A DNA stretch of 64,000 nucleotides from Gnetum montanum (taxonomy: Eukaryota > Streptophyta > Gnetopsida > Gnetales > Gnetaceae), in NCBI GenBank assembly GCA_015680685.1, contig MNCI01037673.1:1071911-1135910 (forward strand), written 5' to 3'. A program made the position numbers and the translations under genes. Of this stretch, positions 1-11,231 are shown piece after piece; within the stretch, counting starts at the first letter, position 1; the number at the start of each line of letters is the position of its first letter. The notes under the pieces are model-generated. The model made no database searches. It was not told the DNA's origin and saw only the letters and a list, made by a program, of their open reading frames with translations.

Positions 1-364
1 CGAAGCAAGGTATCAATTACATGATGATTCAATTACCCTTGCTAATATATGATTGTGTTGTGTGTGCAGATGAGGGACATGCAAACAACAGATTGGATCT
101 GGAGCAAACACTTGGAATGNTCTTGGCGTTGGTAGCAGTAACACTTCTTTCTCTCTCTCTTTCTTTCTCAGCTGCCAACAAAGACCTGATGTCATTGTAA
201 TAAGGTATTCACCCTTGTTGTCATGAACACCAGTTTTGACAAGTCTTGTAATAATGATCCGTTCACATGTCATCCCATTAGTTCCATTCCCCTCAATAAT
301 TCCATACCTTCCCGATATTATTGTAAGGAACTCAAGGACGAGTTTTCATTCAGTCATGGGGGTA
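1..364 (+). mobile_element. 3' end of an LTR-retrotransposon internal region
   Basis: This is noncoding internal sequence of an element that enters from the left. Positions about 280-364 match the stretch just before the LTR at 38783: both carry a shared run ending in a purine-rich tract (cagtcatgggggta) directly followed by TGATGA. That tract is the likely polypurine primer for plus-strand synthesis. A pyrimidine-rich run lies at 143-174. One ambiguous base (N) sits at 120. No gene is recognised here. Confidence 0.7.
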
Positions 365-1087
365 TGATGAGACGCGATATCGCATGTGCCGCAATATCGC
401 GGCCATCGCGATATCACGTTGTCCCCTACGATATCGCGTACGCGATATCGTGGTTCGTCACCAAATCTATAAATAAGAGGTGGCACTCCCCTCATTTCTC
501 ATCCTAGGCTAGAAATAGGGAAACTCTGGCAGTTATATCACTCCAGAGATAGAATATTTTCCATGTGCCCACAATAGGAGTCCCCAAGTGAACAGATCTT
601 TATTCGAGCAGCTTTGTACCTGAACGTAAGTTGTGTACGGCAATAAAGACGAGCTTTGTGGATAAACCTTGCAGTGCATGGAATAGGTTTATTACATGTT
701 ATTTCCTACCTATTATTTATTACATGCATTAGCACGGCATGAGTACGACTTGATTACGAGCATTGACGAATGTGTACGGCTAATCAAGGAATTGGCTACT
801 CGTCGCGATTAGTCTCTCTCACCCTTATCTCCTAGTATGCGGGATGAGTACGACTTAATTACGAGCATCTACGGATGTGTACAGCTAGTCAAGGAATCGG
901 CTGCTCATTATGTTTAGGCTAGTTAAGTGTCAGTACGACCACTTCGAGCACGTGCGTTACGTGTGGTGATCCCAGTAACAATTAGCATTTGGTAGCCACA
1001 GTTGCATAATTCAGGGTGTGTACGGTAAGTGGGAACGGATGCTAACGCTAGTTAATTTAGACTTAGTCCTTAGTTAGAGTTAGCTAG

Positions 1088-2109
1088 TGATGAGTGGTGA
1101 GGTACCCCTACACTCAACCATACGAACGAGTGTAGCACGCGCGATCCGGTCGAACTCCATAAACTAAATGCCTAAACGCCACAAGGAACGCTTGGGGTTA
1201 ATCATTTGTTGTCTTCCCAGGCTTGCTTGTATGTGTCACGGTGTATGGTTAAGCAAGTCTGAGGTATATGATTTTTTTGGTATTTTTCGGTTTATCTCCT
1301 AAGCTATGAGGGTGAAGGGTTGAGAAACTAACTAACTCTAACTACAACACTAAGTCCTAGGGTCAGCATTCGTTCCCACTTGCTGTACACATCCTGAACT
1401 GTGCAACTGTGGCCACCAAATGCTAATCGTTACTGGGATTACCACACGTAACGCACGTGCTTGAAGCGGTCATACTGAGGCACTTAACTAACCTAAGTGT
1501 GACAAGCAACCGATTCCTTGACTAGCCGTACACATCCGTAGATGCTCGTAATCAAGTTGTATTTGCCCCACGTTCTAGGAGGAAAGGGTTGAGAGAATCT
1601 ACTCGCGATGAGTAGCCGATTCCTTGGCTAGCTGTACACGTTCGTCAACGCTCGTAACCAAGTCGTACTCATGCCGCGTTACTAGGAAAGTAGTAAATAA
1701 CATTAATTAAACCTATCCATGCACTGCAAGGTTTATCCACAAAGTTCGTCTTTATTGTCGTACACAACTTGCGTTCAGGTACAAAGCTGCTCAAATAAAG
1801 AACCATTCACTTGGGGGACTCCTATTGTGGGCACATGGAAAATATTCTATCTCTGGGGTGATCAATCCGCCAGAGCTTCGCTACTTTATGCCTAGGATGA
1901 GAAATGAGGGGAGTGCCGCCTCTTATTTATAGATATGGTGGCGGACCGCGATATCGCGTACGCAATATCACAGGGAAAGACGCGATATCCTGTACGCGAT
2001 ATCGCAGGGGATGCGATATCCCGTACGCGATATTGCAGGGGATGTGATATCGCGTCGGTAGCGATATCGCATATGCGATATCGCGGCTTGTGCAATTTGC
2101 GTCTCATTA
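1088..2109 (-). mobile_element. Solo LTR (1022 bp) nested in inverse orientation, with TSD
   Basis: This is the reverse complement of an LTR of the same family. On the + strand it begins TGATGAGTGG (the inverted LTR 3' end) and ends GTCTCATTA (the inverted LTR start, last-but-one base mutated from C). It is flanked by a perfect 5-bp direct repeat, GCTAG (1083-1087 and 2110-2114), as expected of retroviral-type integration. There is no internal region, so the element was probably reduced to a solo LTR by LTR-LTR recombination. Its U3 (about 1945-2100) has the densest cluster of GCGATATCGC palindromes in the window, and its TATA box is at 1924-1931 on the - strand. Confidence 0.88.
1945..2100 (-). 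promoter_or_regulatory. U3 cluster of GATATC/CGATATCG palindromes
   Basis: Within about 155 bp upstream of the solo-LTR TATA box there are roughly nine copies of a CGATATCG-centred palindrome, many spaced by CGTA or CAGGGGA. The host LTR has a shorter version at about 370-455. Such iterated palindromes in U3 may be binding sites for a host factor that drives element transcription. That role is inferred; only the iteration is seen. Confidence 0.5.
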
Positions 2110-2814
2110 GCTAGTTTCTCAACCCTTCGCTCTTAGTATAGAAGATATAAAACCATAAAAGACCAAAAAAATCATATACCTTAGACTTACTTAACCATAC
2201 ATCGTGACAACAACAAGTAAGTCTGGGAAGACAACGAATGATTAACCCCAAGTGTTCCATGGAGCGTTTAGGCATTTAGTCTGCGGAGTTCGACCGGATC
2301 ACACGTGCTACGCTCGTTTTGTATGGTTGAGTGTAGGGGTACCTTGCCACTCATCAATTCCTAAGGCTACATAGAGCAAGCCACAAAATGTATTCATATC
2401 ATTGTCCAATGCCTCATCCAGTTGTAAATGAATTAGCCATTAGATTGGAAATTTTAAAAATTAGAATTATAACAAAATTTCAATTGTTTATGCTATAATA
2501 TTAAACTATGTACAAAAAGTAAGGAAAAACTAAACAAAAATAAAATGAATAAAAGAAATCAAGACTTAATGAAAGAGAGAGCAAGGCTCCCAAGTTGGAC
2601 ATCACAAACATTCAACCACAAATTACCCATCATATATTTTTCATTATGTGTTATAATCTTGTGTCATATACACAAAATTAAAAGGAAAGCAAGGGATGTT
2701 AGCCTTTTGTTTTCCTTTGAGGGGGGAGAGTGTTGAACCCAAAATAACTAAAACATAGGTACACCCCAAGATATATAGTTCAATTAAAATTGTATATAAC
2801 TTAGCTTTGCCCCA

Positions 2815-2885
2815 AACCCATGACTTGGAAAGCTTTCAAATCAAGTGTTTTACCAATAGACTAGCACTTCATTGTTAGCTAAAAC
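2815..2885 (-). repeat. tRNA-like SINE head, copy in minus orientation
   Basis: Read on the - strand this gives AATGAAGTGCTAGTCTATTGGTAAAAC, then a tract ending in TCATGGGTTTGGG. It resembles the block at 23015-23080 and the reversed block at 10370-10437. The order of an A-box-like and a B-box-like motif about 40-50 bp apart suggests a tRNA-derived SINE. The copy is degenerate and its ends are not defined. Confidence 0.35.
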
Positions 2886-3599
2886 TATATTGAACAAGTG
2901 TAACAAATAAAATGTAAATAGTTTATCAAGAATGAAAAATAGCCAAAGACATCGCAAAATACACAACATTTTTGGCAACCTTAATCAAATAGATAACATG
3001 ACCCTTAACTCTCATAGCTTAACCTTCATTAGCAACTTTATTAATTCTTCAATGTAAACCTCACAACACCAAACTAAATTAGGAAGATCCATAAACCATT
3101 GACAAGAGTTAGGAAGGTTTCTAAAAGGGCACAAGGAGGCTTACACCAATAGAAAACAACTACTCTAACAAGTTCAATTTTTTCATATCATAGGCCACAA
3201 CAATGTACATTATAAACCAAAAAACAATTTTTCAAAAAGAATGTCTCCTTAGCTTCAAGCCACCATAGGTGATAACTCCTAGCTAGCTTTGAACACTCTT
3301 AGTATATCTAATAAAATTTCATTTCATGCTTTTCTATCTTTCTAGTTCACCAAATTTATGTTAGTTGTTGTATGGCATTTCATCTCATAGATACTTCGGT
3401 AGCTTTTGTAAAATAACTTTTTTAAAAAACAATAAACCTATCAAAATACTTTAATGTTTTCTATGAAAACATCAAATAAAAATCAAATTACAAACCCACA
3501 AACGAAAAAGTTTGATTATGCCATGCTCATGCATATTCAATGATTATCATCCACATAACCCACAAACGAAAAGGGCCCCACCACAAAGCTACTTTATCA

Positions 3600-3785
3600 T
3601 AGTAGATGTGACCCATGAACAAAAAGCTACTCTCTCATCCACATAGTAAGGTAGATGTAAGGGTAACACCACAAGGCTACTCTACTACTAGTACTAGCCC
3701 ACACTTGAAAACGCAAGCAAAAATTGAACCCATAATCTCTTAATTGAAATATTAGTGTCCTAACCACTTAACCTACTTTAATGAT
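3600..3785 (-). repeat. tRNA-derived SINE-like element, minus orientation
   Basis: On the - strand it starts with a tRNA-like head (GGTTAAGTGGTTAGGAC, then TTATGGGTTCAAT, a good B box). A body follows containing GAGTAGCCTTGTGGTG and ACATCTACCTTACTATG. The copy at 23160-23330 has the same head-plus-body order and orientation, so this is a repeated unit and not chance. Confidence 0.5.
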
Positions 3786-4806
3786 AATCATTAACCATAC
3801 TTATATATTCTTGGGTGCTTTAATTATCATCATTAGCCATATTTATGTATCCTTGGGGCTAGAGATGGAACCTAGAAACACTTGCTTAAATAAAATAAAA
3901 AACTATTTTAATCTCATCCATGATATGCACTTCCAATTCCAATATCAAATGAGACGTTGAAGGTTCAAGTATTTTTATCTAATTATACTTATTAATATGA
4001 AAAGCATATTGCCATACATGGCCATGCACAGTGAAGACACCTCCACTATTCAAGGAATCATATTCAAATTATTTCGTACAATCTTAATTTCCAAGGCACC
4101 ATATTCAAGGTCAATTTCTTGCTCGGAGGTTTAGCCACCTGACAAGGGAAGGCAAAGCCAGGAAAGCCACAGACCTACAAGAGCCGACCAAGATCAGCAA
4201 CATAAACAAATCCCTGACGCTCTAAACATCTGTCGTTCTCCAATTACGCTACTGCAGCCCGTTCATCCACAGCCCGTAAAGTTTTCACACAAACTTATCA
4301 CCAGCAGCTTCCTCAAGCCTGGCGTAGCAATGGCAGCGTCCAGTAGATGATTTCAAAGATAAAAGAATTTTCACTGAAGCCTCCTTCAAATCTGGGAAAA
4401 TTTTCGGAATGTCGAATTTTCACAGTGCAACCTTTGTTCGCTCTTTGCGTGCAATTTTGACGGCGCGAAAGCGAGATGAAAAGGTATACATCAAAAAGCC
4501 AAGTTGCATGAAACGACGGCCTGAAAGATGCACCATTTGCAGGTTCCGCGGGTGAGCCAGAGCCACAAGCTTCAGTTCACCGGCAACAAATGACTTTCCG
4601 TTCATAACTCAAAACAAAAGGACGCGAATCTCGTTGTTTGTTTCCTTCACTGTAACTAATAGATGCAAACAACTAAAAGCTTTCTATCGCTGATAGCGAA
4701 ATGCGAAATTCTCTCAACAAAGTCGGGGTCGGTTATTTCAATTTTTTTTTCATCATTCGCTTCTATAAATCTTTGGTTATTTGCAGTTTTCATCTTATGG
4801 GAATGC

Positions 4807-4918
4807 CCTAGCATCCGGAAATCTGGAATTACCTAACATATGCAAAATTTGAAAAAGGAGCTCATCCCTAGCATCTGTAAATCTGAAAATACCTGCAAAA
4901 TTTGAAAAAGAAACTCAT
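4807..4918. repeat. Local direct duplication, two units of about 55 bp
   Basis: Two adjacent copies share cctagcatc..gaaatctg, then tgcaaaatttgaaaaag, then aactcatcc/agctcatcc. They differ by a few substitutions and a small deletion in the second copy. The duplication lies upstream of ATG11. No function can be assigned. Confidence 0.65.
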
Positions 4919-6159
4919 CCAAGAAATTTGGCAAGGTGTTATAGTGGACGGCCAACCTCAGGCTAACTCTCTCTTTTCGTATCTTAGAATCGGCCTTAAC
5001 GGAGTTCAAAATTTCCCATCCATGGAAAGCACAATTCTGAGCTGTAACGGAGCAGCCCTACCTGGTAAAGCGAAAGGAACTTAGTTTTTGTAATTGTTGT
5101 TTTGGCTCCGTCACCGTTTGGAATTTTCCTTACATGCCTAGTATTTTCTCAGATGCAGCGGACGTGGTCCGTTTGGCAGAGGGCGTAGGCACGCATTCTT
5201 CTGTGCCCCTGGAATAGATGGAGAGTCAAGAAAAGTGATAGACGAAGGCGAAGAAATCTTGTGTGAATCTCCGGTACGCAATCATGTTCATGTAATCTGG
5301 CCTACGACAAGTTTGGGCATGCATTTTGCCGCTTGCGCCTGCGTCGAATGCGGAATTTTCTGCTGGTATGTTTCGTTTCTTTAGTGTGTAATATTGGGAG
5401 GAGTAATTGTTGTCGTTGATTGGAGGCATGGTCTTTCGTAGTCGGACTTTAGCGTTGATAGTCGGTTATTTTGCTAAAAGGACTTCAATGATCGAAGATT
5501 GGTTTTACAGTTTTACAATGCTTTGGTAGACGCTTATGGGCATTCTGTGGTGGTTTGTATTTTAGAGAAGGATTGGAGAGTAATGCCTTGCTGTTGTTCT
5601 GGAAAGTTGTTAGGGGAATTTTGAGCTACTTAATTTTTTTGCTAGTTTATTTTTACCAGAATTAGAACTGGTTTGTAAGTTTTATAAAAAGAGCCGTCTT
5701 TGTTTTGGTTGAGACGAGCCATTATTTACAGATTAACTATCTGAAGCATTTTGCTTGGATTGATACGGTAAAGAAAAGGATACGTGTTATTCACTTTCCT
5801 TTACTATTATAGGGTTCGGCTTTAAAGGAAAAGGCATAGTGGAGGGGTTCGTCTGAGATTCTCTATTTTGAAAATGTATCGGGAACGGATTCTAGAGTAA
5901 GTTGTTTAAAATTTAAATTTAAGAAAACCGAAGAACAGCTACGCCTTACACTACATTAGATGAATTGCTAAATGCGACGTTGATGCCGGTTTGAGCAAGA
6001 ATGGGTGAAATAATAGAAGCTGCCCCCTATAAATAAATGAAGGTTTCAGATTATGAAGATATGTTATTTTTTCTCTCCGAGTTTAAGAAACATCAGCGTT
6101 CTTTAAAAAGTAACATGTTTTAGTTTTCTGGGTATAAACATGTTTTTTCTGTTGAAACC

Positions 6160-6211
6160 GGTATTTGCTACAAGTCTAACAATTAGGTATTTGCTACAAG
6201 TCTAACAATTA
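6160..6211. repeat. Perfect 26-bp tandem duplication
   Basis: The 26-bp unit ggtatttgctacaagtctaa plus caatta is present twice without mismatch. It lies about 160 bp upstream of the ATG11 start codon and just before a putative 5' UTR splice acceptor. Confidence 0.9.
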
Positions 6212-6371
6212 GGTTCATACTTATATTCATGCTTTGCAGATTTAAGGACACGACGACTTACAGAGGAACAGGTCTTTTTTATTGGGTTATTGTGGTTTAT
6301 TGGCTCGTTCTTTGGTTCTTTGGTTGCTTCGTTAATTTCAAGTTTGGATCATCGAGGACATACAGAAAAGA

Positions 6372-9300
6372 ATGGAACTAATGGCTTCTGAAAATGCATT
6401 ATCTCAGAGCAAATTGTTAGTACATGTGGCTGAAAATGGATATACGTTTGAAATTGAATGTGACCCGTCAATGAAAGTTGAAAGACTGCAGCAGCGGTTA
6501 CAAGTTCTATCTGGTGTACATATTAATTATCAGGTTTTGATATGTGGAGCCGTACAATTACAAACAAACAATACCTTGGATAGCTATGATTTGCCATACA
6601 GTGGATTTGATGTTTTTCTTTACAACAGGTTCAGATTGATTGCTAGCAGTGAACGACCGGCTATGGAAGATTTTGATGTGCCTGAACCCGCAATTCCTCC
6701 TGTTCCCTCTTCTTCACATCCTTTTGACAGTTCACCAGATCCTGCGTTAAAAGCGCTTCCCTCGTATGAGCGGCAATTCGAGTCCCATTATTACAGAGGA
6801 CGAGCCATGTATGTCATCAGTCATAACATGATTCAAATATGCAATGAGTTACTTAAAAGGCTACGGGTACAGGACAGAGCACTAGAAAATGCCACTTGCA
6901 ATATGGATCATTCTTACAAGATGATTAATCAAATGTATGTAGAGTTTATGAACCAGAATGCAAAAAAGAAGAAGATGCACATCTATTATTTATCAATAGC
7001 AGAAAAGAATATAGAGAAATTGAGACATTGCATGTTGCATCCAGCTCTTCAAACCCAGAGCAGAAAGTCTCTTCTAGATATTGCCGGAGAAGCAAATTTG
7101 CGTGGGAATATTAAAGCATGTAGCGAGTTTCTCAAGCAGTTTCAAACTATAGTTTCACAGCTAAAGGTGCCATACACTGAAATAAAACGAAACTTTGGTA
7201 CCCTCTGTGCCAAACATTCAGTAAAAATTCAGGAAATGGAAGATGCTATGAAGAAATGGGCAGGAAAGATCGAGGAGCAAGCAATGATAACAAAATCCTT
7301 GAGGTTAGCTCTACTTTCTCGTTTGCTTCCAAGCATTAGATGATTAAGATCAAGTCTTGAGGTTAGCTTACTAACTAAGAATATGTTTTGCTGTATGTTA
7401 TTTAGTCTGCACAGACTAACCTTTCTGACCAACCCTTCTGTAAATTTATATTATATGGTTGTTTGAACAAGCTACTTTGTTATTTCTAAGCCTATGTGCA
7501 TTTATTTATCTTTGTGCAGCAATGATTTGAAAATGGTCACAGATCTTATGCTGAAATGTCAGCAGCAGCGTCTCTCACATTCTTTGAGACCACATGATGC
7601 CGTCTGTGAGCTTGGTCCTTTGTATGAAATTCATGTGAAGAACTACTTGCCAAAGATGGAAGGATATAGGGATGCTATACATAAATTGTTTGAATTTTAC
7701 AAGGCAAAAAAGCATGAGATGAATTTAGATGTTCATAGGATCATGCAAAAGGTTGCATCTCTACAATCTTGTATCAGAAATTTGCGGGATCAGCTCAGAG
7801 GATTCAAAGAAGCAATGAAACATCAGGACACACTTTTTGGTAAAGTGAACTCCGATTGCAGAATCGGCCCTTCTTACAGGGCATGCCTAGCAGAAGTTAT
7901 CAGACGCAAGGCTCAACTTAAGTTATACTCAGGTCAAGCAGGACAATTAGCCGAAAAAATGGCCAGGTTGAGAGAGATGGAAGTAAGCAAGCGTGAGGAC
8001 TTTTTGAAAAGACATAGCCCAAGTATTCCTCAGGAAATCTTTGAGTCGCTAGGCTTGTTTGATCTTCCTAGCCAATGTGTTGTTGATCTTATGCCTTTTG
8101 ATGGCAAATTACTTGACATTGACATTTCAGAATTGGAATTTTATGCCCCAGAATCTCTAATAAGCTTGTTGCCGAAAGATGATTCTACCCTACAGGGTAG
8201 AAGTTCAGATTCATCTTATGCAAGCAGTTATTTTTTTGGGGGTAGTGATCCTTGCAAGGTGTATGATTTTGATGCTGTTGATGAAGAGTGTAACAGTGAT
8301 GAAATCATTGGAACAAGTAAACTTGAGGTTGAAAATGCATGGCTTAGAGCAGAGCTTGCTTCAGCGATAGCTATAATTTCTTCCTTGGATCCTGTTATTT
8401 GTAGCGATGTGCTTGATGGGAGCAGCATAGATTATGTCCTACGGAAAACAGCTAAAAGAACTGCAAATGCGCTACACTTGAAGAGTGATCATATTAAACA
8501 CATTCAAAAGATTTTGAAGGAAAAGGAAAGACAATGTACCATGTATGAGGAGAAAATTAAGGATCTTGAGCAGAGGCTCTGCTCTGAAGAACAGCTGTTG
8601 AAAAATTCATTATCAGATGAAAGGGCATATCAGTCTTCTATACTAAACGAAATTGAACTTAAAGATAATGACTGTCAATCACAGCCGTTTGGATTACAGA
8701 GTCATGAAATTAAACACACAACTGCTCTTCCAGAGCCAATGGATGAGGGATGCACAACACAAAAATCTGCAGAAGAATGCATAGTTCAGGAAATAAACGA
8801 GGGGGTTGATGAAAATACGTCTGATTTTTCAGGGCCATTGTTTCCGGATGTTAACGCACAAACCACTCGTTCAGATGGTTCTCTTTTTGACTTGAAAGGA
8901 CATACATCTGAGGGTAATTTAGAAACCATGAATGACCAAAAATGTTTGGTAAATAATCAATCGCATGATGTTAGAACTGATTTCATGAAGCAAATTGGCG
9001 TTGAAAATAGTCTTACATTTGCACAGAAATATAGTATTGTCGTTGAACTGCAGAAGGCACTAGAAGAGAAGACACAGGAATGTGCCGTACTTCAAGAGGA
9101 AAGGGGTTCTGCTAGAGAAGCGGTTAATTCCGTAAGTAGGGAACTAGAAGTGAGCTTGAAGCTCTTAGATGAATCTCAGGTAATAGCTCTTAGAAATCAT
9201 GCATTAATAGTACGTGTCTGATTCTTAAATGCTGTCTTTATTTTTTTAATGCAACGATGCTTTATCTGCTTCTTGTAGAACCGTGCTTAATATTTTCCCT

Positions 9301-11231
9301 GCTTAATTCACTTGCAGATGAATTGTGCGCATTTGGAAAATTGTTTACATGAAGCACGGGAAGAAGCTCAGACCAATCTCTGTGCTGCAGATCGTAGAGC
9401 CAAAGAATATAATACAGTGTGTGCATCAAGTGTGAAGCTAAGAGCTTTATTAGAGCGACTGCGAGGTTGCATTTCTGCTCCCGTGGGAACTGCAACTGGC
9501 TTTCCGGAATCACTTCGTTCTTTTGCATTATCATTGGCAAGGTACCGACGCTAACATTTGTTAGGATTTTTATGCAATTGTTTAAGTGAACTTCTACGTG
9601 AGCAACATTATATTTTTGTGGCTTGCATGGTTATGGCAATACCAACTGACATATTTCTAAATGTGTAATGATCTATGTATCAGTGTGGCAAACAGCGAAA
9701 ATGAAGATGGCACAATTGAGTTTCGTACCTGTATTAGAGCCCTTGCTGAGAAGGTGGGATATCTTGTTCAGGAGCGAGCGGAACTTTTGGATAAGTGCTC
9801 TAGGGCAGAGTCTGCACACAGACGGGCATCAATGGATTTGGAAAGACAAAGTGACCTAGTTAAAAGTTTGTATGCCAAAAATAAAATGGAAAGACAGGTA
9901 CTTTTGAGATCATTCTAATAACTTTGTATTCAAAGATTCAAATTGTTTTGTGAACGGGTATCAACATAATTGTGTTCTTTCTCCTGCTACTACTTGTGCT
10001 TTTAAATGCGGTACATTGTTCTTTTACTTGACTGTTAGGTACATGCTGTTATGTAATTGTGTTTTATTATATTTTGTATATAGTAAAATTCCAGTTTCGC
10101 AAGCGACAAAGAACAATAAATGGCATGCTATTTCAGCAAACAATTCTTCAATAATGTAAATATGGGGAAAAGGGTCTGCAACATTGTTTTCGACTTAAAT
10201 TATATTAAAAATTAAAATTGAAATTGAAATTTTTACTTACATCCATTGCAACATTCTTTTCGACTTAAATTATATCAATTGAAACCTCTTGGATTTATCA
10301 GACCAGTTTCAGAATTTTTTTTATTGAATTTTTTTAAGGAAAATTTATAACTCAGGGCTGCTCACTAGAATTGAACCTATGACTTGGGGTTACCAAGTCA
10401 AGACTCTTATCAGTAAGTTAACACCTCATTGTTAGAATGTATTACAGTAATATTGTACTAATTAATCCATAGTATGAAGTAGGCCGTATTTGGGATTGAT
10501 TAAGGATGAATTACAGTAGCAGAATATTGCTGTAGTTAATCCATATGCATATGCACTGCGCGTCCAGACAATTTGAGACATTGAAACTCGTTCAAAGTTT
10601 TGAATATGTATGCTTTCATGTTTAAGAAACAAAAAAGCTACAGTTTTGAACAAGTTAATGTTCATTAAGCTTGCAAATTTTCAGACTAGCCTTTTGGCTT
10701 GTAATGTGTACGTTATACCCTTGGGATGTGTACGTGCACAACTTGTGCAAGTTTTTTCCCTGTACGTTGGGGGTGGCAATGAAGATATGGTAGCAGCTGC
10801 AATTACGGACGTTACAAAGTGCAGTATTTACGTTTATTAGTTGTTTCAATGCCGTGTTCCTATTTAACTTATGTTTAAGCTTGTCTTCTTTTCAGGTAAA
10901 TAAGGAAAAGATTTCTTTCACACGTTTTGAGGTGCAGGAGCTTGCTGCATTTGTTCGAAATTCTGTTGGGCAGTATGAAGCAATCAACAGGAACTGTAAA
11001 AATTATTATTTATCAGATGAATCCATAGCACTTTTCGTTGATAATATTCCAAGTGCAGGACTATATATTATTGGTCAGATTGTCCATATAGAAAGAAATG
11101 TTGCAAGAGAACCGTCTAGCTCTACAAGCTCAAGCTTTCGGTATAATCCATATAGTCTTCCCATTGGTACCGAATACTTCGTTGTGACTGTTGCTATGGT
11201 TCCTGACACGATACAGTCGACCCATCCATGA
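6372..11231 (+). CDS. Autophagy-related protein 11 (ATG11), five coding exons
   Basis: ATG11 is the scaffold that supports the ATG1/ATG13 kinase complex and selective autophagy at the forming autophagosome. Coding exons are 6372-7303, 7520-9179, 9318-9541, 9684-9897 and 10896-11231, all with GT-AG introns and consistent phase, giving 1121 aa, close to the usual plant length. A ubiquitin-like N-terminus (about residues 12-95) is followed by the ATG17-like region (including DPALKALPSYERQF and SHSLRPHDAVCELGPLYE). An acidic linker and coiled coils follow, with the highly conserved MNCAHLENCLHEAREEAQ at the start of exon 3. The conserved C-terminal ATG11/FIP200 domain (about 1011-1121, NKEKISFTRFEVQE, YEAINRNC, IGQIVHIER) is all in exon 5. 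An ATG four codons downstream is an alternative start. Intron 4 (998 bp) carries a SINE-like remnant. The gene appears intact. Confidence 0.95.
10365..10440 (-). repeat. tRNA-like SINE remnant inside ATG11 intron 4
   Basis: On the - strand: AATGAGGTGTTAACTTACTG, then AGTCTTGACTTGG, then CATAGGTTCAATTC, a near-consensus B box. It is related to the copies at 2815 and 23015. It lies in the intron between exons 4 and 5 and does not touch the splice sites. Confidence 0.45.

Larger units (their letters stand above)
365..2356 (+). mobile_element. LTR (3' LTR of left element), split by a nested solo LTR
   Basis: The LTR starts TGATGAGACGCG after the polypurine tract and ends in CACTCATCA at 2356. 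It is interrupted: 365-1087 carries U3 and R, and 2115-2356 carries the U5 end, with a reversed LTR lying between. Removing the insertion and one target copy leaves about 965 bp. U3 (about 370-460) holds several GATATCGCG-type palindromes. A TATA box (tataaata) lies at 468-475 and an AATAAA-type signal near 642. The layout matches the LTRs at 26315 and 38783, which share the 3' half but have a different U3. Confidence 0.85.
2357..4100. other. Repeat-rich intergenic DNA, no gene seen
   Basis: AT-rich sequence without convincing coding potential. It contains two tRNA-like SINE remnants (listed separately). The segment near 2729-2800 recurs inverted at about 22785-22862 (acataggtacaccccaag against its complement). 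The 63-codon reading frame at 2545-2736 has no recognisable domain and lies in repeat sequence. Confidence 0.5.
4101..6371 (+). promoter_or_regulatory. Upstream region / probable 5' UTR of ATG11
   Basis: This region has a higher GC content than the flanking repeats and no long frame in agreement with a known protein. Two local direct duplications are visible (4807-4918 and 6160-6211). The sequence before the coding start contains a good acceptor (catgctttgcag, about 6240) and several possible donors, for example after tgaatctccg near 5273, so a 5' UTR intron is plausible. The short minus-strand frames at 4420-4605 and 5226-5429 have no recognised family. Confidence 0.4.

Noticed and set aside
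4420-5429. Short minus-strand frames upstream of ATG11
   Set aside because: No family resemblance, no splice context and short length; more likely chance frames in the promoter/5' UTR region.
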